Below are positions 23,162 to 32,287 of a DNA stretch of 64,000 bases, in pieces (the first letter of the stretch is position 1; the number at the start of each line of letters is the position of its first letter). The translations under genes and the position numbers were made by a program. The DNA comes from Heliobacterium chlorum (GTDB lineage Bacteria; Bacillota; Desulfitobacteriia; Heliobacteriales; Heliobacteriaceae). Location: contig NZ_JACVHF010000002.1 of assembly GCF_014502795.1 (NCBI RefSeq), positions 248,001 through 312,000 on the forward strand, written 5' to 3'. Under the pieces are notes generated by a model, which did no database searches, was not told the DNA's origin, and saw nothing but the letters and a program-made list of their open reading frames with translations.

Positions 23162-24540
23162 ATGGAAAGATATGAGCCACCGAAGCCTGTTTTTGCCCCT
23201 TATGTCCGCGGAAAACGACCAGCCTATGGCTTATCGCCGGCACAGGTGTTGGTCTTAGGATTTGCACTCATCATTCTCATCGGGGGATTACTGCTTAGCA
23301 CACCGGTGGCATCGCGCAGCGGTGTCGGAACTCGTTTCCTTGATGCCTTATTCACGTCCACTTCTGCTGTCTGTGTGACAGGGCTTATCGTCGTGGACAC
23401 CCACGATAATTACTCCCTGCTTGGACAATTGGTCATCATCACCTTGATTCAGGTCGGCGGGCTCGGATTCATGACGATGGCCACACTCATCTACCTGTTG
23501 ATGGGGAAAAAAATCAACCTCAAAGAACGACTGCTCATGCAAGAAGCATTGAACAGCTTGTCTATGCAAGGGGTAGTTCGATTAGCTAGACACGTGCTTT
23601 TTGCCACCTTTCTCATTGAGGGGATCGGCGGCGTTATCTTATCGCTGCGGTTTATCCCGGAGATGGGGCTTGCCAAGGGCATATATTACGGTTTTTTTCA
23701 CTCCATCTCAGCGTTCTGTAATGCTGGCTTTGACCTCTTCGGCGGTTTTCGAGGCATCACGGGATATGTGGAAGATCCCGTGGTGACATTGACCATAGCT
23801 GCCTTGATCATTCTTGGCGGTCTTGGTTTTACGGTCATCGCCGAAACCTACCGTTTTCGGGAGGTAAAGCGGTTTTCGTTGCATACCCGGTTGGTCTGGA
23901 TGATGACCATTGCTTTAATCGTCATCGGAACGGTATCTATTTTTTTGCTTGAACTGAACAATCCCAAAACCCTCGGGACTCTGAGTTGGCCAGGGAAAAT
24001 GTTAGCCTCCTATTTCCAGGCGGTTACCCCTAGGACGGCTGGTTATAACACAGTAAGCATTGTGGACCTTCGGCCGGCCACACAGTTTTGATGGTCATCC
24101 TCATGTTTATCGGTGCATCGCCAGGTTCGACGGGTGGCGGAATCAAGACCACGACGGTAGCGGCACTGATCGCAGCAGTCTGGAGCATGCGAAACGGAAA
24201 AATTGATGTAGGCATCATGGAGCGGCGCATTCCGCCGGATAACATCTACAAAGCAGTAGGGATTACGGTATTGTCAGGGTTGCTGGTGATGGCTGTCACC
24301 ATGTTGCTGACGATCAGTGAAAATGCGGATTTTCTGGCATTGCTTTTTGAGGCTGCGTCGGCCTTTGGTACGGTTGGACTTACGATGAGTTTGACGCCCC
24401 ATCTAAGCGACTTTGGCAGAATACTGATCGCGCTGACCATGTTTGCCGGGCGTGTGGGTCCACTGACGATCGCTGTCGCTTTAAACAATGGGGAACAAGC
24501 CAAAATTCGCTACCCTGAGGAACGGGTCATGGTGGGATAG
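23162..24540 (+). pseudogene. potassium uptake membrane subunit TrkH/KtrB, frameshifted
   Basis: Two overlapping frames together give one complete KtrB-type protein of about 459 residues. The first (23162-24091) holds three of the four selectivity loops: SAVCVTGLIV, SAFCNAGFDLF and QAVTPRTAGYNTV. It then stops right after RPATQF. The second frame resumes from 24088 with LMVILMFIGASPGSTGGGIK and the fourth loop SAFGTVGLTM. One extra T in the run of four at 24086-24089 would restore a continuous family sequence. It is therefore a one-base deletion: real decay, a sequencing homopolymer error, or, less likely, recoding. The partner RCK gene follows intact, which argues for error or very recent loss. 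Confidence 0.85.
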
Positions 24541-24553
24541 GGGGAAACATAAT

Positions 24554-25231
24554 ATGGTGAAAGCAAAGCCGAAAGAAGCTAAGCAGTTTGCGGTCATCGG
24601 CTTAGGACGTTTTGGTACCAGCATCGCCAAGACGCTCTACCAGATGGGATATGATGTGCTGGCTATCGATACATCGGAAGAACGAGTTAATGAAGTGGCC
24701 GACTTTGTCACCCATGCCTTACAGGCCGATGCCAAAGATGAAGACGTGCTCAAAAAAGTGGGCATTCGCAACTTCGACACGGTCATCGTCGCCATTGGCT
24801 CCGATATTCAGGCGAACATCCTGGTGACGGTCATCTTAAAAGATATGGGAATCAAACATGTCGTGGCCAAGGCTCAGAACGATCTCCACGGCAAGGTATT
24901 GACGAAAGTGGGAGCCGATCAGGTGGTCTACCCCGAAAGAGATATGGGTGTGCGGGTCGCCCACGCATTAGCAACGTCGACGGTCATGGATTACTTGGAG
25001 CTGTCACCGCACCATTCTTTGGTGGAGATTCGCACACCGGAACGGTTCATCGGCCAAGCCTTAGGCCAAGCGGACCTGCGGGCTCGCTATGGCATCACTG
25101 TGATCGCTGTTCGTAAAGGTGACGATGTCATCGCATCGCCAGGGGCCGATACGACTTTTGATGCGGGAGACATCATCGTGGCTGTCGGTTCCAACGAAGA
25201 TCTGAACCGTTTTGAGGGGGAATCCCGTTGA
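24554..25231 (+). CDS. potassium uptake regulator KtrA/TrkA (RCK protein)
   Basis: 225 residues from ATG 24554, about 9 nt after GGGGG; the frame is open upstream but the RCK fold starts here. The RCK_N Rossmann motif FAVIGLGRFGTSIAKTL and the acidic LAIDTSEERV end of the second strand bind the nucleotide. RCK_C follows from about residue 140 (LSPHHSLVEIRTPERFIGQ). It forms the cytoplasmic gating ring of the Ktr channel encoded just upstream. Length is typical of KtrA (about 220). Its TGA overlaps the TTG start of the next gene. Confidence 0.92.
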   Translation: MVKAKPKEAKQFAVIGLGRFGTSIAKTLYQMGYDVLAIDTSEERVNEVADFVTHALQADAKDEDVLKKVGIRNFDTVIVAIGSDIQANILVTVILKDMGIKHVVAKAQNDLHGKVLTKVGADQVVYPERDMGVRVAHALATSTVMDYLELSPHHSLVEIRTPERFIGQALGQADLRARYGITVIAVRKGDDVIASPGADTTFDAGDIIVAVGSNEDLNRFEGESR

Positions 25232-26046
25232 CGATCACATCGCTCAACAACCAATATATTAAGGAAGCGCGCTCTCTATCGCGGAAAAAAGAGCGAATCT
25301 TAACGGGGAAGTACCTGATCGAAGGAGTACGCCTCGTGGAAGAAGCCGTCTCTTCCGGACTCGCTCTCGAATATGCTCTTTACACGGAGCGGGTTGCCAA
25401 CAATCCTCGGGGAAAGTTCTTATTGGATAAACTCGTCGCGGCCGGCGTCAATTGCGTTGACGTCGACGAGCGAGCGTTGGCTTCCATTACGGAAACGGAA
25501 CAAAGTCAAGGGATTGTTACGGTAGCCCCATTGCCCGCTGTCCCCTGGGAGGCAGTGCTTGATAAAGAAGATCCTTTTTTATTGATCGTCGACGGATTGC
25601 AAGATCCGGGAAACTTGGGAACCATCATTCGAACTGCCGAAGGGGCCGGCTTGTCGGGAGTACTGCTCACGGCAGGGACGGTCGATCCCCATAGTCCCAA
25701 AGTCATTCGTGCGGCCATGGGGTCCCTTTTTCGATTACCCGTAGCTACAGTGCCCTCTGTGGAACAACTGGTGAACATACTACAGGAAAAAAAGATCTCC
25801 ATCGTTGTGGCCGATGCTACTGATGGTCTGCCTTATTATGAAGCCCAATGGGCACAGAAGAACATCGCTGTCGTCATCGGCAGCGAAGCGGTCGGTCCTC
25901 AACCGCTCTTTCGGGAGAAGGCTTCCATGACCGTGAGCATCCCCTTGGTTCCCCCGGTAGAGTCACTCAACGCCGCTATCGCTGCCTCTGTATTGATTTT
26001 TGAAGCCGCTCGCCATCGTTCGGTTGCTTCGAAAAAAGGGCTATGA
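25228..26046 (+). CDS. TrmH/SpoU-family RNA 2'-O-methyltransferase
   Basis: 272 residues, TTG start overlapping the KtrA stop. N-terminal substrate-binding domain (SpoU_sub_bind) with YLIEGVRLVEEAV. The C-terminal SPOUT knot has the three motifs VDGLQDPGNLGTIIRTAEGAG (shown over two segments), AVVIGSEAVGP and VSIPLVPPVESLNAAIAAS. Such proteins methylate ribose in 23S rRNA or tRNA. In Clostridia a gene like this often lies before pheST, as here. The exact target nucleotide is not readable, so no symbol is given. A promoter for the downstream T-box lies at its 3' end. Confidence 0.92.
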   Translation: MTITSLNNQYIKEARSLSRKKERILTGKYLIEGVRLVEEAVSSGLALEYALYTERVANNPRGKFLLDKLVAAGVNCVDVDERALASITETEQSQGIVTVAPLPAVPWEAVLDKEDPFLLIVDGLQDPGNLGTIIRTAEGAGLSGVLLTAGTVDPHSPKVIRAAMGSLFRLPVATVPSVEQLVNILQEKKISIVVADATDGLPYYEAQWAQKNIAVVIGSEAVGPQPLFREKASMTVSIPLVPPVESLNAAIAASVLIFEAARHRSVASKKGL

Positions 26047-26052
26047 TATAAT
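26024..26052 (+). promoter_or_regulatory. promoter for the pheST T-box transcript
   Basis: TTGCTT (26024-26029), 17-nt spacer, TATAAT (26047-26052), located at the end of the RNA methyltransferase gene and just before the leader. Confidence 0.6.
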
Positions 26053-26184
26053 TTCCCTAGCTGGTGGACCCTGGAACGCAGAAAGGTTGTGGTCGTCGGT
26101 GTTTTCCGCTGACTTTTTCTGGCGTGTCTTCACAATGACGGGTTCGGTTGCAGCATATATGCTATATCGGCGCTTGCTGATACA

Positions 26185-26484
26185 GTAAAGAGCAGGGAAA
26201 AGCGTAGAACGGGAGAAGTACTCCTAGCGTCGCTTGCCAGGGAAACGGGTGCCATAGACTGAAAGCCCCGTTCAAGCCGATAGGGAGGAAATTCACCCGG
26301 GAGCTTCAGGCTGAAGCTGTCGGCATCGTTATGCCGCACAAGTGGGTAGGTCTCGACGGCATTCCCGCCGTTATCGGGAAACGACACTTGTCGGCCGAGT
26401 GGGCTGTTTTTTCTGCAGCCTAGCGGGGTGGTACCGCGGAAAATAACTTCCGTCCCCATAGGGGATGGGAGTTTTTTGTTTTTT
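26185..26484 (+). ncRNA. T-box riboswitch, phenylalanine type
   Basis: The leader contains GAGAAGTACTCC in stem I, a specifier loop AAATTCACC in which UUC (26292-26294) matches a Phe codon, and the antiterminator T-box sequence GGGTGGTACCGCGG at about 26425. It ends in a terminator stem CCGTCCCC/GGGGATGG-type with TTTTTTG after it. Uncharged tRNA-Phe would stabilise the antiterminator and turn on pheS-pheT, 50 nt downstream. Confidence 0.93.
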
Positions 26485-26534
26485 ATTCAAGAGTCCCTTT
26501 ATGGACAAACCGAATATACCGGAGGTTTAACCAA

Positions 26535-27554
26535 ATGCGCGAACAATTGGAACGAATTCGGCTCCAAGCTGCCGATGAACTGCAGGGAGTGGAAGGGACG
26601 GAAGCGCTGCAGGACTGGCGCGTCCGTTATCTCGGAAAGAAAGGCGAACTGACCCAAATCTTGCGGGGCATGGGAGCAGTTCCTGCCGAAGAACGCCCTG
26701 CTATGGGTGCCTTAGTCAACGAAGTCCGGGCGGCCATTGAATTTATGCTTGAGGAAAAGAGCCGCCAACTCAAAGAAAAAGAAAAGCAAGCCCGCTTAGC
26801 GAGTGAGTCGATCGATATCACCCTGCCAGGTCAGGTAGCCCTTGTCGGCAGTAAACATCCCCTTACCCTTGTCATCGATGAAATCAAGCAAATCTTCCTG
26901 GGGATGGGTTATGAAATCGCCGAAGGCCCGGAAGTGGAGACCGATTATTACAACTTTGAAGCCCTGAACTTACCGCAAGATCACCCCGCCCGGGATATGC
27001 AAGATTCCTTCTATATCACACCGGATATCCTGCTGCGCACCCATACATCGCCGGTACAGATCCGGGCGATGGAACGGATCCGTCCCCAACTGCCGGTGAA
27101 AGTGATCTGCCCAGGGCGGGTTTTCCGTCGTGACGATGATGCTACCCATTCCCCTATGTTCCACCAAGTGGAGGGATTGGTTGTTGATAAAAGTATCACC
27201 TTCGGCGATCTGCGGGGCACCTTGCTTACCTTCGCCCGCCAGATGTTCGGTCCAGAGCGGGAGATTCGGCTCCGTCCATCCTTCTTCCCCTTCACCGAAC
27301 CGAGCGCCGAGGTGGATATCTCCTGCGGTTGCGGCGGCAGCGGTTGTCGTGTCTGCAAAGGCACAGGCTGGCTCGAAATCCTCGGTTCGGGCATGGTCCA
27401 TCCTAACGTGTTGAAATACGGCGGCTACGATCCGCAGGAAGTGACTGGCTTCGCCTTCGGTATGGGCGTCGAACGGATCGCCATGCTGAAGTACGGTATT
27501 GATGATATGCGACTGCTCTATGAAAATGATATGCGGTTTTTAAGCCAGTTTTAA
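26535..27554 (+). CDS. pheS: phenylalanyl-tRNA synthetase alpha subunit
   Basis: 339 residues, the normal length. An N-terminal coiled coil (about 1-90, with [17 protein letters not shown]) is followed by the class II catalytic core. Motif 2 is [21 protein letters not shown] and motif 3 is [14 protein letters not shown] near the C-terminus, with [12 protein letters not shown] between them. The FRRDDDATH signature is specific for Phe[18 protein letters not shown] insertion carries four cysteines, common in Firmicutes. ATG follows CCGGAGG. Forms an alpha2-beta2 enzyme with PheT encoded 59 nt downstream; both are governed by the T-box upstream. Confidence 0.97.
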   Translation: MREQLERIRLQAADELQGVEGTEALQDWRVRYLGKKGELTQILRGMGAVPAEERPAMGALVNEVRAAIEFMLEEKSRQLKEKEKQARLASESIDITLPGQVALVGSKHPLTLVIDEIKQIFLGMGYEIAEGPEVETDYYNFEALNLPQDHPARDMQDSFYITPDILLRTHTSPVQIRAMERIRPQLPVKVICPGRVFRRDDDATHSPMFHQVEGLVVDKSITFGDLRGTLLTFARQMFGPEREIRLRPSFFPFTEPSAEVDISCGCGGSGCRVCKGTGWLEILGSGMVHPNVLKYGGYDPQEVTGFAFGMGVERIAMLKYGIDDMRLLYENDMRFLSQF

Positions 27555-27613
27555 CTTGGATGATCAATGTACCACCAAGATATTGAAACGTACAAAAATA
27601 TGAGGTGAATCCC

Positions 27614-30073
27614 ATGCGTGTATCCATGGAATGGCTGGGTGAGTACGTCAAACCTGGCATGGAAGCGGCTGATTTAGGCGAGAAACTGACTCGTTCCGGC
27701 ATTGCCGTTGAGAATGTCCTTTGCCGAGACGCTGGATTAGATCAGATCATTGTCGGTCATATCGATGCTATCGAAAAACATCCCGAAGCGGATCGTCTCT
27801 GGGTCTGCACGGTCAATACAGGAGAGCGTCAATATACAGTGGTCACGGGCGCCCAAAACGTTCGCCAAGGCCATAAAGTCCCGGTGGCTCTTCCCGGTGC
27901 GAAACTCCCTAACGGTACAGAAATCGGTGAAGCTGCTTTTCGCGGTATCAAATCGTCAGGGATGCTCTGCTCCGCCGAAGAATTAGCCCTCGAAGAAAAG
28001 ACCATCTCTCCAGAGGACCGGGAAGGTATCCTAATCCTCGACAAAGATGCCCAGGTGGGACAGCCGATCGCCCAGGCTTTGGGACTCGATGTACCTATCC
28101 TTGAGTTAGAATTGACGCCCAACCGGGCTGACTGTTTGGCTGTGATCAACGTGGCCCGGGAAGTGTCGGCTATTACCGGCCAACCGCTGCAGCTTCCCGA
28201 TGTGAAAGTGGTGGAAAAAGGGAAAGGCCGAACGGAAGAGCAAGTGAAGGTCACTATTGAAGACAGCGACCTCTGCGGACGTTATGCGGCCCGCCTTTTC
28301 ACCAACCTGCGGCCGGGGCCGTCCCCGTTTTGGATGCAGCGCCGCTTGCAGGCAGCGGGGATGCGCCCCATCAACAACATCGTCGACATCACGAACTATG
28401 TGATGCTCGAAATGAACCACCCGCTCCATGCCTTTGATTATCACACCGTCAAGGACGGTCATATCGTCGTCCGCCGTGCTCGTGCCGGGGAAAAACTGGT
28501 CACCCTGGACGGTCAAGAACGGGAGCTCAACTCGGAGAACCTCGTCATCGCCGACCCCGAAAAAGCCATCGCCTTAGCCGGCGTCATGGGCGGCCTGGAC
28601 ACAGAGATCACCGAAAAAACGACCACTATCCTACTGGAAGCGGCTCACTTCTACCCAGCCAGTGTACGCCGCACGGCTCGGCAAGTGGGCTTGCGCTCGG
28701 AAGCCTCCCAGCGCTTTGAAAAAGGCGTCAACATCGATACGGTGAAACTGGCCATGGATCGCGCTGCCGAACTGGTAGCTCAATTGGGTGTAGCTGATGT
28801 GGTTCCTGGATATGTGGACAATTACCTGCGCCCGATGGAGCCCACGAAAGTCCCCTTCCGGGCCAGCCGGATCAACGCCCTCCTGGGCACGACGATTCAT
28901 CCGGAACAGATGGAAGACATATTCCAACGCCTTCAATTCCCTGTGCAGTGGGAAGAAGTAGCCGAAGGGGAACAAGGGGGCGCCGGTATCGTCGTCGCGC
29001 CCACCTATCGTCCTGATATCCAAGGCGAGCACGATTTAGCCGAAGAGGTGGCCCGTCTCTACGGTTATGACCGGATCCCAACCACCTTGCCTCAAGGCAA
29101 GACGACGGTTGGACAGCGCACATGGCCCCAGACGGTGCGGGAAAAAATCATCGACACCTTGGTGGGCAGCGGATTCCGTGAAGTGGTGACCTTTTCCTTC
29201 ATCAACCCCCGCCATTTGGACCGTCTCGTTATCCCTACAGATGATCACCTCCGTCAGGTCATTCCGGTGCAAAATCCCTTGAGTGAAGAACAGGGAATCC
29301 TCCGGCCGACGATCATACCGGGGCTTTTGGAAGTGGCCGCCCGTAATGCGAGCCGCCGTATTCCAGACCTAGCTATCTTCGAGTTGGGAGGAACGTTCCT
29401 GCCGAAAGCCCTGCCGCTCAAAGAATTGCCGGACGAAGCCTGGAAAGTATCGGCCCTCGTCATGGGGGCGGCACCAGTCCATTGGAGCGGCAAACCCCAA
29501 CCGTACGACTTCTATTTCCTCAAAGGGATAATCGAAAAACTGTTGACTGCTTTAAAAATCGAAGGCGTTACCTGGTCCCGTGAGACGGAACTATCTTATC
29601 TGCACCCCGGCCGATCAGCCCGGTTACAGATCGTCCAAGACGGCATGGTCTTTGACTTGGGTTACATGGGAGAAGTTCACCCTGATGTACGGGAAGCTTA
29701 TGACCTTGTGGCTCGTCCGGTCGTGATGGAACTGGACCTTTCCGCCTTAACCTTGCTGGCCCGGGCAAAAGGCGACTACCGCCCGCTGCACCGGTTCCCC
29801 TCTACTGACCGCGACATGGCGATGGTGTTACCCATAGACGTACCGGTAGGTCAGGTAGAAGCCGTCATCGCCGAAGTCGGCGGCGATCTCTTAGAACGGT
29901 GGCGACTCTTTGACGTCTACCAAGGCAACCAGATCTCCGCTGGTTTCCGCAGCCTTGCCTATACGCTTCGCTATCAAGCTCCTAACCGTACCCTTACGGA
30001 TGAAGAAGTCAATCATGCCCACGAATCTATCAAAAAAGCCCTCATAGAACGCCTAGGCGCACAATTTAGATAA
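27614..30073 (+). CDS. pheT: phenylalanyl-tRNA synthetase beta subunit
   Basis: 819 residues from ATG 27614, since GAGGTG lies 6 nt ahead; a GTG at 27605 overlaps that site. Domains in order: tRNA-binding (about 40-155, with VCTVNTGE and VVTGAQNV), B3/B4 editing domain (about 200-400, including ELTPNRADCL), B5 domain (about 405-480), core (about 490-690, with ARLYGYDRIP) and FDX-ACB anticodon-binding domain at the end (HRFPSTDRDMAMVLP). All usual parts are present, at normal length (about 800). Confidence 0.97.
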   Translation: MRVSMEWLGEYVKPGMEAADLGEKLTRSGIAVENVLCRDAGLDQIIVGHIDAIEKHPEADRLWVCTVNTGERQYTVVTGAQNVRQGHKVPVALPGAKLPNGTEIGEAAFRGIKSSGMLCSAEELALEEKTISPEDREGILILDKDAQVGQPIAQALGLDVPILELELTPNRADCLAVINVAREVSAITGQPLQLPDVKVVEKGKGRTEEQVKVTIEDSDLCGRYAARLFTNLRPGPSPFWMQRRLQAAGMRPINNIVDITNYVMLEMNHPLHAFDYHTVKDGHIVVRRARAGEKLVTLDGQERELNSENLVIADPEKAIALAGVMGGLDTEITEKTTTILLEAAHFYPASVRRTARQVGLRSEASQRFEKGVNIDTVKLAMDRAAELVAQLGVADVVPGYVDNYLRPMEPTKVPFRASRINALLGTTIHPEQMEDIFQRLQFPVQWEEVAEGEQGGAGIVVAPTYRPDIQGEHDLAEEVARLYGYDRIPTTLPQGKTTVGQRTWPQTVREKIIDTLVGSGFREVVTFSFINPRHLDRLVIPTDDHLRQVIPVQNPLSEEQGILRPTIIPGLLEVAARNASRRIPDLAIFELGGTFLPKALPLKELPDEAWKVSALVMGAAPVHWSGKPQPYDFYFLKGIIEKLLTALKIEGVTWSRETELSYLHPGRSARLQIVQDGMVFDLGYMGEVHPDVREAYDLVARPVVMELDLSALTLLARAKGDYRPLHRFPSTDRDMAMVLPIDVPVGQVEAVIAEVGGDLLERWRLFDVYQGNQISAGFRSLAYTLRYQAPNRTLTDEEVNHAHESIKKALIERLGAQFR

Positions 30074-30176
30074 TTGTTTATTCAAAAAAGGGTTTTTCGA
30101 CATTGGCAGCGAAAAGGAAATTGATTACTGAACCAGAAAAACTCGAATGCTGTCGCTGTCGAGGGGGAGCTACAAA

Positions 30177-30440
30177 GTGAGTGAAGAGGTTTTTAAGACA
30201 ACTGTCCATATTTATGGTGAACCTTATACTATCAAAAGCCCTGTTCCTCCCCAACAGGTTAGAAAATTGGCTGGTATGATTGATGAGCGTATGCAGGATA
30301 TCGCCCGTAAGGCGAACCACCTGTCCGTTTCGAAGATCGCTGTGCTGGTCGCTTTTCACTTAGCTCATGACTTGGCGAAGCTTCAGGAAGATTATGACGA
30401 CCTGATCAAGCTTCTAGAAGATTCCGGCTCCTCTAAATGA
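30177..30440 (+). CDS. zapA: cell division protein ZapA
   Basis: 87 residues from GTG 30177, with GGGGAG 7 nt upstream; the frame starts earlier at an ATG without a ribosome site. Typical ZapA pattern: KTTVHIYGEPYTIKSP, a strand-turn-strand start, then a long helix (VRKLAGMIDERMQDIARK) and LSVSKIAVLVAFHLAHDLAKLQ, leading into a coiled coil. ZapA binds FtsZ filaments and stabilises the Z-ring. In Firmicutes it is very often found between pheT and polX/mutS2, which supports the call. A terminator follows. Confidence 0.93.
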   Translation: MSEEVFKTTVHIYGEPYTIKSPVPPQQVRKLAGMIDERMQDIARKANHLSVSKIAVLVAFHLAHDLAKLQEDYDDLIKLLEDSGSSK

Positions 30441-30453
30441 TTCCCTGATTTCT

Positions 30454-30480
30454 AAGCGCCGGGATTCCGGCGCTTTTTTC
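30454..30480 (+). terminator. terminator after zapA
   Basis: AAGCGCCGG, GATT loop, CCGGCGCTT, then TTTTC. Confidence 0.9.
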
Positions 30481-30520
30481 CTTGCTACCTGGGCAAAATA
30501 GCCGGAAGGAGGGAGAAGCG

Positions 30521-32227
30521 ATGCACAACCAGGAAATTGCCTGGGCCCTCACGGAGATAGCCGATTTAATGGAGATCCTGGGAGAGAACCCATTTAAGGT
30601 AAGAGCGTACCGTAAAGGAGCCCGCATTGTCGAAGGGATCGAGACACCAGTAAAGACCTTATCCGATCGTGGGCAACTGGCCAAAATCGACGGCATCGGT
30701 AAAGGGCTCTGTGCGGAGATTGACGAGATGCTGGAAGAGGGCGCGAGCCGGCAACTCCAAAACCTGCGTGAAAAAGTACCTCCGGAAGTGCTTGATATGC
30801 TCCGGTTGCCCGGTGTGGGTATCCGAGCCGTAAGGACCTTTTTTGGCAACGGATATACGACCCTCGATGAACTTGAGGAAGGTGCCCGAAAGCACAAGCT
30901 ACGCCTGCTGCCTGGAATTGCCGCCAAGACGGAAGTGGCTGTCATCCGTGGTGTGGAGATGCTGCGCCGCCGAAGCGGCAAGTTTGGTATCGGCGTAGCC
31001 CGTCCGATCGCAGAAGAATTTGTCCGATTTCTGCAAAACCTGCCGGAAGTGCACCGGGCCGAAATCACCGGTGACCTTCGCCGTAGTCAGGAAGTGGTGG
31101 AAGAGATTCACTTGCTCGCCTCTTCCCAAGAACCTGATAAAATCCTCGATTTAATCGAAAAACACCCTGCCGCCGTAAAATTGCTCGATGACGGTGCTAA
31201 TTTTGTCCGCTTTCAGTTGAGCTTTGGCTTACCGGTCCAAGTGGAAGTCGTCGATGAAGCCGAATTCATCGCTCGATGGGTGGAATCAACGGGGTCGCAA
31301 GCTCACTGGGCCGCCTTACAGGAGCGAGGAGCCAAAAGGAGCGATGGATACAGCGGCGACTGGCAGCGTTTTATCACCACGCAGGAAGCTGAGATCAACT
31401 ACTACCGCGATCTCGTTCTGCCCTGGATTCCGCCGGAATTACGAGAGGAAGGCAGCGAAGTGGCCTTTGCTGCCGAGGGAAAACTTCCCGAAGTCGTCAA
31501 GATCACTGACATCCGGGGGGACTTGCATATTCATACCCACTGGAGCGATGGCGTATCTTCATTAGAGGAGATGATCGACGCTGGTCGGGAACGAGGATAT
31601 GAATACATGGCGATCACGGATCATTCCCAGTCGCTCAGCGTCGCCCGGGGATTATCTGAGACAAGGCTGCGGGAACAACGACAAGCCATTCGAAATCTTT
31701 CCCACCGCGATAAAAACTTTACCGTCTTTTCAGGGATTGAAATGGATATCTTACCTGACGCCCGGTTGGATTTCCCCGATGAGATGCTACGAGAAACGGA
31801 TCTCGTCATTGCATCCGTTCATATCGGATTGCGGCAAGAGCGGCACAAGGTTCATGCCCGGTTGGAAACAGCCTTAAAAAATCCTCATGTCGACATCATC
31901 GGTCATCCGACAGGCCGGCTCATCGGTGCTCGGGAGCCTTACGATGTCGATATGGAGTGGTTGCTTGACTTGGCGGCGAAAACGGGAACGATTCTAGAGA
32001 TCAACTCATCGCCTGATCGCCTCGACCTGGCTGCACCTTATGCAAAAATGGCAAAAGAATGCGGCATCATGTTATCGATCAACACTGACTCTCATGACCG
32101 GGCTAAACTAGGGGATATCTCCTACGGCGTAAACAATGCCCGCCGGGCCGGGTTGGAGCCAAAGGACATATTGAACTGCCAGCCCCTTGAGGACGTCAAA
32201 AAGATTCTCGCGAAACCGAAAGGGTAA
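30521..32227 (+). CDS. PolX-type protein: degenerate DNA polymerase beta domain fused to PHP domain
   Basis: 568 residues from ATG 30521 (GGAGGG upstream), the normal length for bacterial PolX. The N-terminal 8-kDa-like and helix-hairpin-helix regions are present (FKVRAYRKGARIVEG, LRLPGVGIRAV). In the polymerase palm the usual GSxRRxxExVxDxD motif reads GDLRRSQEVVEEIHLL: the two catalytic Asp positions are Glu and His, and the third (usually DLR) reads VEVV. Nucleotide transfer is therefore unlikely. The C-terminal PHP nuclease domain is complete: GDLHIHTHWSDG, ITDHSQS, SGIEMDIL, ASVHIG, IGHPTGRL and NTDSHDRA. Probably a DNA-repair 3'-5' exonuclease or AP-site enzyme lacking polymerase activity. 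Confidence 0.9.
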   Translation: MHNQEIAWALTEIADLMEILGENPFKVRAYRKGARIVEGIETPVKTLSDRGQLAKIDGIGKGLCAEIDEMLEEGASRQLQNLREKVPPEVLDMLRLPGVGIRAVRTFFGNGYTTLDELEEGARKHKLRLLPGIAAKTEVAVIRGVEMLRRRSGKFGIGVARPIAEEFVRFLQNLPEVHRAEITGDLRRSQEVVEEIHLLASSQEPDKILDLIEKHPAAVKLLDDGANFVRFQLSFGLPVQVEVVDEAEFIARWVESTGSQAHWAALQERGAKRSDGYSGDWQRFITTQEAEINYYRDLVLPWIPPELREEGSEVAFAAEGKLPEVVKITDIRGDLHIHTHWSDGVSSLEEMIDAGRERGYEYMAITDHSQSLSVARGLSETRLREQRQAIRNLSHRDKNFTVFSGIEMDILPDARLDFPDEMLRETDLVIASVHIGLRQERHKVHARLETALKNPHVDIIGHPTGRLIGAREPYDVDMEWLLDLAAKTGTILEINSSPDRLDLAAPYAKMAKECGIMLSINTDSHDRAKLGDISYGVNNARRAGLEPKDILNCQPLEDVKKILAKPKG

Positions 32228-32287
32228 TAAAATCTTGCGATACTCGCGGAAAAACTTCGAAAACCGCATTGTTTAGGAGGAATATCA

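Noticed and set aside
24080-24100. Programmed ribosomal frameshift in the TrkH/KtrB gene
   Set aside because: TTTTGA is not a good slippery heptamer with a clear downstream stimulator, and a single-T loss in a homopolymer is simpler.
26000-26188. Open frame of 62 codons between the RNA methyltransferase and the T-box
   Set aside because: Overlaps the end of the methyltransferase and the start of the leader RNA; no ribosome site.
28106-29493. Several long minus-strand frames inside pheT
   Set aside because: GC-rich antisense shadows of a clear pheT gene.
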